Shown: positions 13,508 through 22,124 of the stretch, in pieces
How the letters are laid out: each line of letters begins with the position of its first letter
How positions within the stretch are numbered: the stretch's first letter is position 1
DNA from: a virus
Strand: one strand, 5' to 3'
DNA: 63,106 bases
IMG/VR virus record: IMGVR_UViG_3300024520_000071
Location: 1 to 63,106 of that record
Position numbers and translations under genes: made by a program
Notes under the pieces: model-generated
The model's input: the letters and a program-made list of their open reading frames with translations, nothing else
Database searches by the model: none
What the model was told of the DNA's origin: nothing

Positions 13508-13734
13508 CACTCACCTCTGTATTTTGTATGAATTGCAATTACGATCGCGCTCAGAACCAATCCCAGTATAATTGCAAGGAAGACGAGCTTGAACCCCAGG
13601 AATGCGTCTGCCCCGGTAAACGCAAAAACCCCGTCTAAGCAGATCCCGCCCCGGTGAACCATGACCCCCGCGGTGGCGGTAGAAATGGAAAAGACAGGAT
13701 CTGCTTGGAAAGGGTTTTTGATAGACAATTGCAT
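13507..13734 (-). CDS. Single-span membrane protein, first gene of leftward unit B (75 aa)
   Basis: The start at 13734 follows AGGTGAACC. A hydrophobic segment (about residues 47-68: LVFLAIILGLVLSAIVIAIH) near the C-terminus is followed by a basic tail (TKYRGE), so the end would face the cytoplasm. The N-terminal half is moderately hydrophobic and has one Cys. It is next to the divergent control region and could be an early membrane protein. No family recognised. Confidence 0.65.
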   Translation of the reverse strand: MQLSIKNPFQADPVFSISTATAGVMVHRGGICLDGVFAFTGADAFLGFKLVFLAIILGLVLSAIVIAIHTKYRGE

Positions 13735-13775
13735 GGTTCACCTATAGTCAATAGACAAGTGCCAGTTTATTTTTC

Positions 13776-13805
13776 AATATACAAAAAATGTTTTTCACTG
13801 TACAA
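13776..13805 (-). promoter_or_regulatory. Sigma70-like promoter of leftward unit B
   Basis: TTGTAC (13800-13805) and TATATT (13776-13781) are 18 bases apart on the minus strand. The start would fall near 13770, about 35 bases upstream of the first gene. The -35 lies inside the 17-bp palindrome 13799-13815, so a bound repressor would block it. Confidence 0.6.
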
Positions 13806-13815
13806 TTTTTGTACA
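13799..13815. promoter_or_regulatory. Perfect 17-bp palindrome, likely operator
   Basis: TGTACAA-TTT-TTGTACA is fully symmetric (7-base arms, 3-base spacer). It covers the -35 of the leftward promoter and lies ten bases upstream of the possible rightward -35. This is the expected position of an operator controlling units B and C together. No repressor is identified in the window with confidence. Confidence 0.6.
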
Positions 13816-13823
13816 CCTACCTC

Positions 13824-13853
13824 TTGCAATTGTCGGATACGAGCCCCAATATT
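13824..13853 (+). promoter_or_regulatory. Possible promoter of the rightward virion unit C
   Basis: TTGCAA (13824-13829) and AATATT (13848-13853) are 18 bases apart on the plus strand, about 39 bases upstream of the portal start. The -10 is weak, so a phage activator may be needed. The position between two divergent units supports it. Confidence 0.4.
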
Positions 13854-13891
13854 ACGCAACGGCCCCAATTTCGACAACGAAAAGGTGATCA

Positions 13892-15916
13892 GTGCCGATT
13901 GCAATCAATCAATCTCCTGGCGAATCGAGCCGGAGCGGCGGCGCGGGCGGAATAGTATCCTCCGGCGCTCGTACGCAGTTGAAAGGAATGGATCGGCTGG
14001 CGGAAACGCGCGAAACAGCGGCGAATAAAGTCCTGTCGACAGCATTCCCGGGGAATTTATCGGCTTTCTTGAAGCGAAAGTGGAATAATGCCCACAGCGC
14101 GAAAGAGCCGATGGAGCAGGAACTCTTCAAATCCCAGCGCCAGCGCAACGCTGAGTATGAGCCGGGACTGCTCGGGATCGTCAAGGAAGTTGGCGGATCC
14201 GAAGACTACATGCCCATTACCGCCGACAAGTGCCGCGCCTTGCTCGCTTGGATCGTCGATGTTCTGCTTACGACCGGCGAACGCCCATGGTCACTGAGGC
14301 ACACACCGGTCCCGGATCTGCCGCAGGAGGCCATCCAGGCCATTCAGGAAGAGGTCGTCAACCTAGTGATGACCGGACAGCTGCCGGAAGAGGCCGCGTT
14401 CGAGGCTTCCGCGTTATATGCCGATTATCTGAAAGATCAGTCTGTTCGAGAAGCAGCAGAACGCGCGAAGAAGATGGAAACTCAGATCGAGGATAACTTG
14501 GTCGAAAGCAACTTCGACGAGGAATTCCGGGCATTTCTCGATGATTTCGTCACATTCCCGACTGCGATCTTGGCGGGGCCATTCATCCGGCCGAAGAAAG
14601 TGACGAAGTGGGAAGGCGGCAAACTATCGATCCAGACCGACCTCCGGCTGATGTTCGAGCGCGTGAGCCCCTTCGACATATACCCGGGCCCGACGATGCG
14701 CCATCTGAACGAAGGCTACTTTTTCCACAAAGAGACCGCGGATCGCCAGTATCTCTACGAATTGAGACCCCTCCCGGGTTTCAATACGACGATGATCGAC
14801 TATGTCCTGGCCCAGCCCAACACGGGCTCGCTCAGTACGGGCGTCGATGAGCAGGAGCGTAACGACCTTGAGGATCGACCGCAGCAGCAAATCTTCGAGA
14901 ATGAGGACAGCCAGGTCACCATTTACAAGTATTGGGGCCAAGCCCGGGGACGCGATCTCGTTGAGTGGGGACGAAATGACTCCGAGATCGCAGACCCCGA
15001 GAAAATGTACGAAATCGAGGCGTGGATGGTCAACGACATCATCATCCGCGCGGTGCTCAACCCACATCCGCTGGGGATCCGCCCGTACTACTCGTCCTCG
15101 TACGAAAAGAAGCCCGGGTCGTTCTGGGGATTCTCGGTGCCCGATCGTATGCGGAACATCCAGGACATCATCAACGCCGCGTGCCGAAGCCTCGTCAACA
15201 ACATGAGCATCACCGCGGGACCGCAGATCATCGTGAACAACGATGCCATCCCGTCCGGCCTCGATATCATGCATCATCAGGCATTCCGGGTCTGGCCATA
15301 CCAAGGCGGCTATGCCAGCAACCCCTCGGGCAAGCCCCCGATCGAATTTTACCAGCCACAGTCGACCGTCGAGAAATTGATGGGCGTCTTCCAGTACTTC
15401 CGCGAGCTCGCCGACGATGCCAGTGGCATTCCCCGATACGTTCACGGAAACTCCGAGATCGGCGGTGCCGGCTCGACTGCATCAGGATTGAGCATGTTGC
15501 TTGGTGCATCGGCCCGGGGCGTAAAGCTGGCGATCTACAACATCGACATCGACATCATCCACAAAATCGTCGATGCCTTGTTCACGTTTAACATGCTGTA
15601 CAACCCAGATAGCTCGATTAAGGGTGATGTGAATATCGTGTCTGCTGGTGCTTTGGCTCTTCTCAACCGGGATCAGCTGCAACAAGGTCGTCAGGAATTC
15701 TCCGATCGAACCAATAATGAGATGGATTCCCAGATCATCGACTTGGAAGGTCGCGCGGAGCTCTTGCGCCAAATTGCAGGACCGCTGGAATTGAATCCAG
15801 GGGTCATCCCAACGAGAGAAGAGTTGGCGGAAAGATTGATCCGGATGGCGGAAGCTGCCCGGGCCGAGGAAATCGCCGGAGATCAACAAACAACCAAAAA
15901 GGAAGGAGCGGCTTAA
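13892..15916 (+). CDS. Portal protein (674 aa)
   Basis: The portal ring sits at one capsid vertex and is the channel for packaging and ejection. The sequence has the traits of podovirus-type portals: charged helical N-terminus, a central beta/alpha wing (around residues 200-460, with FDIYPGP), the GLSMLLGASARGVK segment (about residue 530) that is common in this group, and a helical crown at the C-terminus. The start is a GTG (13892) with AAAGGTGATCA upstream; length is usual for the class. It opens unit C and is followed by the decoration and scaffold genes. Confidence 0.85.
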   Translation: MPIAINQSPGESSRSGGAGGIVSSGARTQLKGMDRLAETRETAANKVLSTAFPGNLSAFLKRKWNNAHSAKEPMEQELFKSQRQRNAEYEPGLLGIVKEVGGSEDYMPITADKCRALLAWIVDVLLTTGERPWSLRHTPVPDLPQEAIQAIQEEVVNLVMTGQLPEEAAFEASALYADYLKDQSVREAAERAKKMETQIEDNLVESNFDEEFRAFLDDFVTFPTAILAGPFIRPKKVTKWEGGKLSIQTDLRLMFERVSPFDIYPGPTMRHLNEGYFFHKETADRQYLYELRPLPGFNTTMIDYVLAQPNTGSLSTGVDEQERNDLEDRPQQQIFENEDSQVTIYKYWGQARGRDLVEWGRNDSEIADPEKMYEIEAWMVNDIIIRAVLNPHPLGIRPYYSSSYEKKPGSFWGFSVPDRMRNIQDIINAACRSLVNNMSITAGPQIIVNNDAIPSGLDIMHHQAFRVWPYQGGYASNPSGKPPIEFYQPQSTVEKLMGVFQYFRELADDASGIPRYVHGNSEIGGAGSTASGLSMLLGASARGVKLAIYNIDIDIIHKIVDALFTFNMLYNPDSSIKGDVNIVSAGALALLNRDQLQQGRQEFSDRTNNEMDSQIIDLEGRAELLRQIAGPLELNPGVIPTREELAERLIRMAEAARAEEIAGDQQTTKKEGAA

Positions 15917-15918
15917 TC

Positions 15919-16677
15919 ATGAGTTTTTTCAAGAAAGGCAAACTGAGACTCAAGGAACTTTTCCTTGACGCTGGCGGATCGATCAAGGTGACACAGGGTT
16001 TCTGGCGCGACTGTCCGTTGTTCGCGAAGCCGGGCGATCTGATCCAGTACGACGACGACTTCATCAAGTACAACGACGAAGAGTGGACTGTCACATCCGA
16101 AAACAGTTCGGCGACTGCCCATGCCTCATCGCATGGCGGTGCCATCACTCTGACAACGGGTACGACCGACAACAATGCTCATGCGCAGAACCTCGGCGAC
16201 ACGAGTCTGACGCCGTTTATCGACATCCAGGCCGGCAAGAAAGCGTGGTTCCAGTGCAAAGTCACGGAGACCGCCCCAGTAACGGCCCTCAAGGCTGGTT
16301 GGTCGCTTGGCTTGATCACTGCCGCAACGCTCGACGTGCCTTTGCTGGATGCTGGCACTGGCGCCACGGCTGATCATGACGGTATCTACTTCTGCAAGTT
16401 CGAAGGTGGTACGACCGTCACTGGCCGAACCTCCGATGAGACGACGCAGGCGGAAAAAACCATGGGCGCTCATGCAGACGGCGGCAGTCAAACGCTGGGG
16501 TTCAAGTGGGATGGCGTCGGCGAAGTCGAATGGTTCACTGGCGACACGAGTTTCGGGAAGAGCACGTTGTCTCCGACCAGTCTTGACCCGATGACCGTCT
16601 TCGCAGCGGTGAAGACACACGCTGCCGAGGCTCAAGTCCTGACGATCGATCGCATCACCCTGATCGCCGAGCGATGA
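15919..16677 (+). CDS. Probable capsid decoration or structural protein (252 aa)
   Basis: Starts three bases after the portal stop. The N-terminus is basic, then the sequence becomes beta-rich with many Thr/Gly (FIDIQAGKKAWFQCKV, WDGVGEVEWFTGD), a jelly-roll or lectin-like character typical of outer capsid proteins and spikes. The place between portal and scaffold fits a decoration or head-fibre role, but the family is not recognised. Confidence 0.5.
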   Translation: MSFFKKGKLRLKELFLDAGGSIKVTQGFWRDCPLFAKPGDLIQYDDDFIKYNDEEWTVTSENSSATAHASSHGGAITLTTGTTDNNAHAQNLGDTSLTPFIDIQAGKKAWFQCKVTETAPVTALKAGWSLGLITAATLDVPLLDAGTGATADHDGIYFCKFEGGTTVTGRTSDETTQAEKTMGAHADGGSQTLGFKWDGVGEVEWFTGDTSFGKSTLSPTSLDPMTVFAAVKTHAAEAQVLTIDRITLIAER

Positions 16678-16895
16678 AAAACGTAGCGAAAGCAGCAAAG
16701 CGCCTGATGTCGCCTTCTAATCTGGTCGAATTCAAGAAGGTTCTTGAAGAAGAGCAGACGGCGATTATCAAGGCGTTGCTTTCGCCCGACACTGACATTC
16801 AACAACCAGAAATCTTTCGGTTACGCGGGCAGGCCCAGGTCGTCGCGTTACTGATACGTGCCGTAGGCGACGAGCTCGCGGCACTGAGAAAATGA
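16674..16895 (+). CDS. Small helical protein in the head module (73 aa)
   Basis: Overlaps the upstream stop by ATGA. It starts with a Lys-rich helix (KNVAKAAKRLMSP) and continues as two helices (FKKVLEEEQTAIIKALL; AQVVALLIRAVGDELAAL). Its size and place between structural genes resemble small head-assembly factors. No family recognised. Confidence 0.5.
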   Translation: MKNVAKAAKRLMSPSNLVEFKKVLEEEQTAIIKALLSPDTDIQQPEIFRLRGQAQVVALLIRAVGDELAALRK

Positions 16896-16968
16896 AATAC
16901 AACCACAATCAACGCCCCTGTGGATTAGCCGATCCGTGCTCCCCCAGGACTGTAAGAGGACAACAACC

Positions 16969-18069
16969 ATGAACACCAACGTAGACGACACACTGCCCCC
17001 GGCGTTACGCAGGAAGAACGACGCACTTGACGAACAGCTGAAATCAGGCGGTGCCGCTCCGGCGCCCACGCCCGAACAGCTGGTTATCGAGGCCCCGGTT
17101 ATTCCAGCGGCACCTTCCGTGATCGAGCCAGTGGTCACTGCACCAACACCCACACCAGCACCTACGCAACAGATTGTTCCCCAGCAACCGTCACCCGGGG
17201 TATCTCCGGACTTGGCACGGCTGGAAACTGAAAATCAGACGTTGCGCCGAGACCTCGCGATTGCCGAACAGCGATTTCGTACATCCGAAGGCCGGTATGA
17301 GAGCCAGCACGGTCAGGTGAAAGCCGAGAATGAGCAGTTACGCTTGCAGATGACGGCCAATGAAACAGCTGTCGAGTCAATGCGCAACGAGCTCGCCCAG
17401 CTTCGCCAGCAGACCAAGGTGTCATATACCGATTTCCTTGACGCTGATACGAAAGAAGAGTTCGGCAATGACACGTTCACGCCAGATGCGATGCAGAAGT
17501 ACATCGCCGCCATGACGGGCCAGAAAGACGATGAGATCATCGAGCTCCGAAAGACGGTTGACGCTATGCGTGAGAATTTCGCATCAATGGACAATCAGGT
17601 CAACGCAATCAAAGGCGACGTCACAACCGTCATCCCGGATTGGAACGACGTGAACAATGGCCTTGGAGAATGGGCGTTTTGTGGAGGGTGGGGAACATGG
17701 CTTGGCCCCGAGGAACCACCGAGTGAGCGACGGTCGGCAGTTACAGCTGCTTTCCAGAACGGCGATTGGTACACTGTCAGCGCCTATGTCAATCAGTTCA
17801 AGAGCGACAAGGCAGGCGAATCTGCTACGGCGCAGTTGCAGAACCAAATAGTACCTGAGTATCAGGGGAGTAACGGATCTTCGGTCCCATCTCAACCATC
17901 CGCGACTCAGCAGGATAACCCGGTTTACACAAGCCAGAGATTCGATGAATTTCGGCGTAAATCTCGTGATCACAGCTGGGCGAATTCGGAAGAGTGCAGA
18001 CTCGAAGAACAAGCACAAAAAGAAGCTATGCAGGCTGGGACATTTGAACCAATGTTCAGTCCTGCTTAA
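16969..18069 (+). CDS. Scaffolding protein (366 aa)
   Basis: A scaffold guides capsid assembly and then leaves the head. The start at 16969 has AGAGGACAACAACC upstream. Residues 30-85 are a Pro/Ala-rich disordered region, residues about 85-210 form a long coiled coil (ENQTLRRDLAIAEQRF, ENEQLRLQM), and the C-terminus is mixed with a Trp/Gly patch (LGEWAFCGGWGTW) and a charged end. It is immediately before the capsid gene, the normal position. No protease domain is seen. Confidence 0.75.
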   Translation: MNTNVDDTLPPALRRKNDALDEQLKSGGAAPAPTPEQLVIEAPVIPAAPSVIEPVVTAPTPTPAPTQQIVPQQPSPGVSPDLARLETENQTLRRDLAIAEQRFRTSEGRYESQHGQVKAENEQLRLQMTANETAVESMRNELAQLRQQTKVSYTDFLDADTKEEFGNDTFTPDAMQKYIAAMTGQKDDEIIELRKTVDAMRENFASMDNQVNAIKGDVTTVIPDWNDVNNGLGEWAFCGGWGTWLGPEEPPSERRSAVTAAFQNGDWYTVSAYVNQFKSDKAGESATAQLQNQIVPEYQGSNGSSVPSQPSATQQDNPVYTSQRFDEFRRKSRDHSWANSEECRLEEQAQKEAMQAGTFEPMFSPA

Positions 18070-18086
18070 ACTAAAGGAATCAGATC

Positions 18087-19010
18087 ATGGGACTTGGAGT
18101 ATCACCAGGCCATCCGCAGCAAACCGGCGTTCTCACTCCGGAAGTGTGGAGCACAAAGCTGCTCGTGAAGTTCTACAAGGCGACGACCTACGGGGCGATT
18201 GCCAATACGGACTACGAGAACGAAGTCAAGGATTACGGCGATCAGGTGAAGATCCGCACGACTCCTGACATTACCATCCACGACTACACCAAGGGGCAGT
18301 CTCTCACGACGAGTCGTCCGCTCCCGAATGTCGTCACGCTCACGATTGACAAAGCGAAGTATTGGAATTTCCTGGTCGAAGATGTCGACCACTTCCAGTC
18401 CGACGTCGACTACATGGAAGACTGGACGCAGGAAGCGGCACTCAAGACGGAGGAATCAGTCGATTTCGACCTGAACGCCGATATCTTCGCGAACGCTCAT
18501 GCCTCGAACAAGGGCAATTCCGCAGGCGCGATCAGCGGCAACATCTCGCTGGGTGCCACTGGCGCCTCGCTTGCGCTCAACAACGGCAATGTGATCAATC
18601 ACATGGCTGACGTCGAGTTGGCTCTGAACGAACAGGAAGTCCCGGAGTGGGACCGGTGGTGGGTCGCCCCGTCGTGGTTCATCAAGCTCGTCCGGACGTC
18701 CGACGCGGTCAACGCCGAAATGCTCGGTGACGCCTCTTCGATGATCCGCGGCAGCAAGCGCATCGGTGAGCTCTACGGCTTCACGTTCTACCGCAGCAAC
18801 CAGTTGAGCACAGTCACGGACGGCGCATACACCGTTACGCACTCGCTCGCCGGCCAGCGCAAGGCGTTGTCGTTCGCTTCCCAGTTCACTCAGACTCAAC
18901 TGCTCACGAGCGAAGACCAGATGGGGCACAAGTGCCGCGGTCTGTACGTCTTCGGTTATGACGTGCTCAAGTCGGAAGCTCTGGTGGACGACTACATCCG
19001 CGAAGGCTGA
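18087..19010 (+). CDS. Major capsid protein, HK97-fold type (307 aa)
   Basis: The shell protein. It has the layout of podovirus capsid proteins of about 300 residues: an N-terminal arm, an early strand/helix region (VWSTKLLVKFYKATTYG), a long helix near residues 110-140 and a C-terminal P-domain ending in GLYVFGYDVLKSEAL. The start has AAAGGAATCAGATC upstream. It follows the scaffold gene directly. Identification is by context and sequence character. Confidence 0.8.
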   Translation: MGLGVSPGHPQQTGVLTPEVWSTKLLVKFYKATTYGAIANTDYENEVKDYGDQVKIRTTPDITIHDYTKGQSLTTSRPLPNVVTLTIDKAKYWNFLVEDVDHFQSDVDYMEDWTQEAALKTEESVDFDLNADIFANAHASNKGNSAGAISGNISLGATGASLALNNGNVINHMADVELALNEQEVPEWDRWWVAPSWFIKLVRTSDAVNAEMLGDASSMIRGSKRIGELYGFTFYRSNQLSTVTDGAYTVTHSLAGQRKALSFASQFTQTQLLTSEDQMGHKCRGLYVFGYDVLKSEALVDDYIREG

Positions 19011-19062
19011 TAGCCTGACCGGATTCCCAACAACCTCAACATGATACATAAGGAGAAATATC

Positions 19063-19524
19063 ATGGCAGTTGATCTCGACCTCGCAATCGGCGGAACTAC
19101 TGGTTCCCCCGCAAACACACGCGGTATCCCGGGTCCGTTCGCGGGCTCGCTTACCGTGAATTTCGCAGACAGCCCGCTGGCGATTCAGCCAGCATGGCAT
19201 GTGATCGCGAATATGCCTGCTGGCGCCATCATCCAGCACACGGTGATCCTCGCCGAAGAGGCGGTCACTGGCGGTACTGGGTTCAACCTCGGTACTGCTC
19301 TTGACGGCAGCAGCTACACCGTTGACAACATCCTCGACGGGGCTGACATGAGCGCCGCCGGGAATTTTGAAGTCGGCGACAGTGATGAAGCTGCTTTGGG
19401 CGGATTCTTCACTGCGGCCTCCGAGCTCCGGCTCGAAGCTGTGGCAGCTGCGACTGACGGTATCATCACGATCCAGTGGGTCGGCTGGTACTTCGGTACG
19501 GCGGTAGGTGAAGTCCGCACGTAA
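19063..19524 (+). CDS. Structural protein, possible head decoration (153 aa)
   Basis: Starts with AAGGAGAAATATC upstream. Gly/Thr/Ala-rich and beta-like throughout (LTVNFADSPLAIQPAWHV, ATDGIITIQWVGWYFG), a character shared with capsid-stabilising and tail proteins. It follows the capsid gene, where decoration proteins often sit. No specific family recognised. Confidence 0.5.
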   Translation: MAVDLDLAIGGTTGSPANTRGIPGPFAGSLTVNFADSPLAIQPAWHVIANMPAGAIIQHTVILAEEAVTGGTGFNLGTALDGSSYTVDNILDGADMSAAGNFEVGDSDEAALGGFFTAASELRLEAVAAATDGIITIQWVGWYFGTAVGEVRT

Positions 19525-19627
19525 GCGACAATGTTTCGAGTCGGCAGCGTTCTCAGCCTTGTGGTTGGGCGGGGGGCGCGGCCGGCTCGATTCCTTTTTC
19601 TCAAATTCAACCACACCGGAGAAGTTC

Positions 19628-20383
19628 ATGAAGAAGAAAAATGCAGGCACAACGACTGATACGACCTCGATCCCGGAAGCCGCTCCGACAGCGGAGCCAG
19701 TGGTCGTCCAAAACGATTTGCCCGGCAACAACACGATGGCCGCGCCCACTCTCGAAACAATCATGGTGCAGATGATGCAGGCCCAGCAGGCCCAGTCTGC
19801 ACAGATGATCGCATCCCAGGAAGCGATGACGACCCTGATTTCCCAGCTGGCAGTGCAGAATCAGGCATTTGTCACGCTGCACGAGGAAAGCCAGTCGTTA
19901 CAGGCTATCCGCACCGGCAAGATCGACGCTCCCGGCGAACCCGTGTACGACGAAAACACGATCTATCTGGTCGACAACCGTCCGGAGCAACTTGGTCAGG
20001 TCTTGATCTACAACGAAGGACTGCTTCCCCGCGTCGGCCAGGATTTCGATATCTGGATTCCGCCCGGCTGCAATGCCAAAAGCTGTACCCGTTCTCTCGA
20101 GCTCTACAACGGCCTGAACGCCACGGTTGCGAAAACGACCGAGACGATGACCAGGACCGAGCTCTTCCAGTACATCGGGCGTCGGCAGCTGGCGATGGAG
20201 AGCGGTGTCGCGGATCTGTCTCTCGAGGAACTGCGCGAAGCAGTATCGAAAGCGGACCATTTCCAGACCAACACTCCGAAAATCTCCCGGACGGCGATTA
20301 TCGACGGGGCAACAGGTCAGACGGTCGCCGAGGCCATAGCCTCCGAGCACGGCAAGGCGCCAGCACCATCCGGGATCGGCTGA
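19628..20383 (+). CDS. Hypothetical structural protein (251 aa)
   Basis: The start at 19628 follows CCGGAGAAGTTC. The first 50 residues are Thr/Pro-rich and disordered, then a Gln/Met-rich helix (MVQMMQAQQAQSAQM), a beta-rich centre (NTIYLVDNRPEQLGQVLI) with two Cys, and a helical C-terminus (LSLEELREAVSKA). Its place between capsid and adaptor genes points to a head or neck component. The gap of about 100 bases before it includes a G-rich hairpin-like stretch, possibly a partial terminator. Confidence 0.45.
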   Translation: MKKKNAGTTTDTTSIPEAAPTAEPVVVQNDLPGNNTMAAPTLETIMVQMMQAQQAQSAQMIASQEAMTTLISQLAVQNQAFVTLHEESQSLQAIRTGKIDAPGEPVYDENTIYLVDNRPEQLGQVLIYNEGLLPRVGQDFDIWIPPGCNAKSCTRSLELYNGLNATVAKTTETMTRTELFQYIGRRQLAMESGVADLSLEELREAVSKADHFQTNTPKISRTAIIDGATGQTVAEAIASEHGKAPAPSGIG

Positions 20384-20384
20384 A

Positions 20385-20714
20385 ATGGCATTCCTCGTAT
20401 CCAGCATTGTTGATGAAGTGAGGGTTCGGATGAAAGATTCGATCGCTCCGAACCGGTATTCAGATGCATTCCTGATCGATGCCGTCAACAGTGCTGGCGA
20501 GGACGTGGTTGGCAGATATCCGCAGGCGTTACACGACGGGGCCATGTCGACAACGACGGAGTTTACGAGGGTCACTGCTCTTACGGATTCGGTTTTGGTG
20601 AACGATACCTACCGGAAGCCTTTCGTGAACAACATGGTCGCGCAATGCTACGAGCTCGACGGCGAACATGCCGGCAATCTCAGAACCGCTGACTATCACA
20701 GGAAACTCGGCTGA
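20385..20714 (+). CDS. Head-tail adaptor-like protein (109 aa)
   Basis: Starts one base after the upstream stop. The helical sequence (IVDEVRVRMKDS, SDAFLIDAVNSAGEDV) matches the small adaptors of short-tailed phages that bind the portal and extend the channel (P22 gp4-like group). Size (about 110 aa) fits. The assignment is by pattern and place. Confidence 0.55.
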   Translation: MAFLVSSIVDEVRVRMKDSIAPNRYSDAFLIDAVNSAGEDVVGRYPQALHDGAMSTTTEFTRVTALTDSVLVNDTYRKPFVNNMVAQCYELDGEHAGNLRTADYHRKLG

Positions 20715-21415
20715 TGGCTACCGTCAACACAGACAAGAAGATCCCCGAGGCTCGGTACTTCATGGACCTGGATCTCGTTGATGCCGGGGCGCGATTATTC
20801 GCTTCGACCAATGTCGTGACCCAGGTTCCGAAATGTTCGGACGTGGAGCTCAAGCTGGCGTTGCAGAAGCGGATGCGCGACTTCTGTACGCAAACGCTGT
20901 CGTTGGAGATCGACTTACTTGCCGAAGACATCATCGCGGATCAGAACGACTACGAATTCCTGATCATCGACGACAGCGACGAATGCTTCGAGATCGAGCA
21001 TTTGGTCAAGGTTCTGGTGGACCGCGTCGAGATGGTCCCTATGAAGGACTACATCATACCGAATCCTGGGAAACTGTTCTTCTATGCTCCGCCCGGCCTT
21101 GCGATCACTGGCGGTCTTGAGATGCGCGCAGCTATCAAGCCTCGCGTCGGCACCTCTGACATGGATCGTGTATTTTTCGATGAGTGGTATGAAGCGTTCG
21201 AGCACGGCGTCATCTACACGATGTTGCAGATGAACAACAAGCCATGGAGCAACCCTACCTTGGCGAATTTCCACAAGAGCGAGTGGGATCGGCTTATCAC
21301 GGATGCGATTGTAGATCGGCAGCTGGACGGCACGAACGGCATACCTACGGCGAGATTCAAGAACTGGACTGGCACGTCTGCCGGTCGTGGACGAGCAGGC
21401 CGGCTGTCGGCATAA
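20714..21415 (+). CDS. Neck/tail-adaptor protein candidate (233 aa)
   Basis: Begins at the stop of the previous gene (TGATG). It has a helical N-terminus, an acidic middle (IIADQNDYEFLIIDDSDE) and a C-terminal helix (DEWYEAFEHGVIYTMLQM) followed by NKPWSNPTLA and an Arg/Gly tail. Such a helix plus the Trp-Ser-Asn-Pro motif is seen in podovirus adaptor or nozzle-associated proteins. Role inferred from context. Confidence 0.5.
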   Translation: MATVNTDKKIPEARYFMDLDLVDAGARLFASTNVVTQVPKCSDVELKLALQKRMRDFCTQTLSLEIDLLAEDIIADQNDYEFLIIDDSDECFEIEHLVKVLVDRVEMVPMKDYIIPNPGKLFFYAPPGLAITGGLEMRAAIKPRVGTSDMDRVFFDEWYEAFEHGVIYTMLQMNNKPWSNPTLANFHKSEWDRLITDAIVDRQLDGTNGIPTARFKNWTGTSAGRGRAGRLSA

Positions 21416-21427
21416 CGGAGTGATTCA

Positions 21428-21763
21428 ATGGCAATTCACGAATTGACAGCAGGCGACGATCTGCCGCCATTCAAATTCAACATCCAGAAGCCTTTGGGGA
21501 CGAATCTGGCACTGGCCGCGGCGGACACCGTCCATTTCTCATTCATCCGGCGCAGCACGAGCGCGGAAATCTTCAACGTCCAGTGTACCGCGATCACTGG
21601 CGGCACGACAACCTGGAAGGCGACTCCCCCGGCCAACGCCTTTGACGGTCTGGCGGGCGGCATCTATCTGGGGATCATCTATTTCTTGATCGGCGGCACT
21701 GATCGGCAGACCTCGACCGACCAGATCATGTTCCGGGTCAAAAAGAAACTGAGTACGACATGA
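21428..21763 (+). CDS. Structural protein, beta-rich (111 aa)
   Basis: A single beta-sandwich-like protein (DDLPPFKFNIQKPLG, IYLGIIYFLIGGTDR) of the kind found at tail tips or as fibre-attachment modules. ATGA couples it to the following tiny gene. No family recognised. Confidence 0.5.
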   Translation: MAIHELTAGDDLPPFKFNIQKPLGTNLALAAADTVHFSFIRRSTSAEIFNVQCTAITGGTTTWKATPPANAFDGLAGGIYLGIIYFLIGGTDRQTSTDQIMFRVKKKLSTT

Positions 21764-21921
21764 GCCTATCGACAGAACAATGTGATTTTCACATCACTGA
21801 TTTTACCGTGGATCAACTGCGCGTAGTGGCATTCGAGTGTTTGCCAGCAACCTACGAAGATGAATATTCACCCGAACTTGGCGCCTATGACTTAGGTGGA
21901 CCGGAGAGTGTAGCCCCATGA
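21760..21921 (+). CDS. Tiny acidic protein (53 aa)
   Basis: ATGA overlaps on both sides (21760-21763 and 21918-21921) make this 53-codon frame a convincing gene although it is short. It is acidic with one Cys in each half and ends in a Gly/Pro tail. Function unknown. Confidence 0.65.
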   Translation: MSLSTEQCDFHITDFTVDQLRVVAFECLPATYEDEYSPELGAYDLGGPESVAP

Positions 21922-22124
21922 GATATGTACGACAATTGAATGACGACTGGTGCGTGACGACAGGAGGTAATCGAGTTCTCCTGAACTGCGGCGATAGCGA
22001 AGCAGATGCCCAGGCCGAATGTGACCGCCTCAATGGCGTCGAGCCGAAACCCGTCCTCACGAAACCAGCGCCTGTAAAAAAGGCCCCTGCGAAAAAAAAA
22101 GCCCCGGCAAAGCGGAAGCGATGA
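21918..22124 (+). CDS. Small protein with Lys/Pro/Ala-rich tail (68 aa)
   Basis: The first 40 residues contain two Cys and a short strand-helix unit; the C-terminal 25 residues are a Lys-Ala-Pro repeat tail (APVKKAPAKKKAP) like nucleic-acid-binding histone-H1-type tails. It overlaps both neighbours by ATGA. Role unknown. Confidence 0.6.
   Translation: MRYVRQLNDDWCVTTGGNRVLLNCGDSEADAQAECDRLNGVEPKPVLTKPAPVKKAPAKKKAPAKRKR

Noticed and set aside
13741-13752. T7-like promoter (GACTATAGG) just before unit B
   Set aside because: Only nine bases resemble the T7 core and no phage RNA polymerase gene is present; a normal sigma70 match exists a little upstream.
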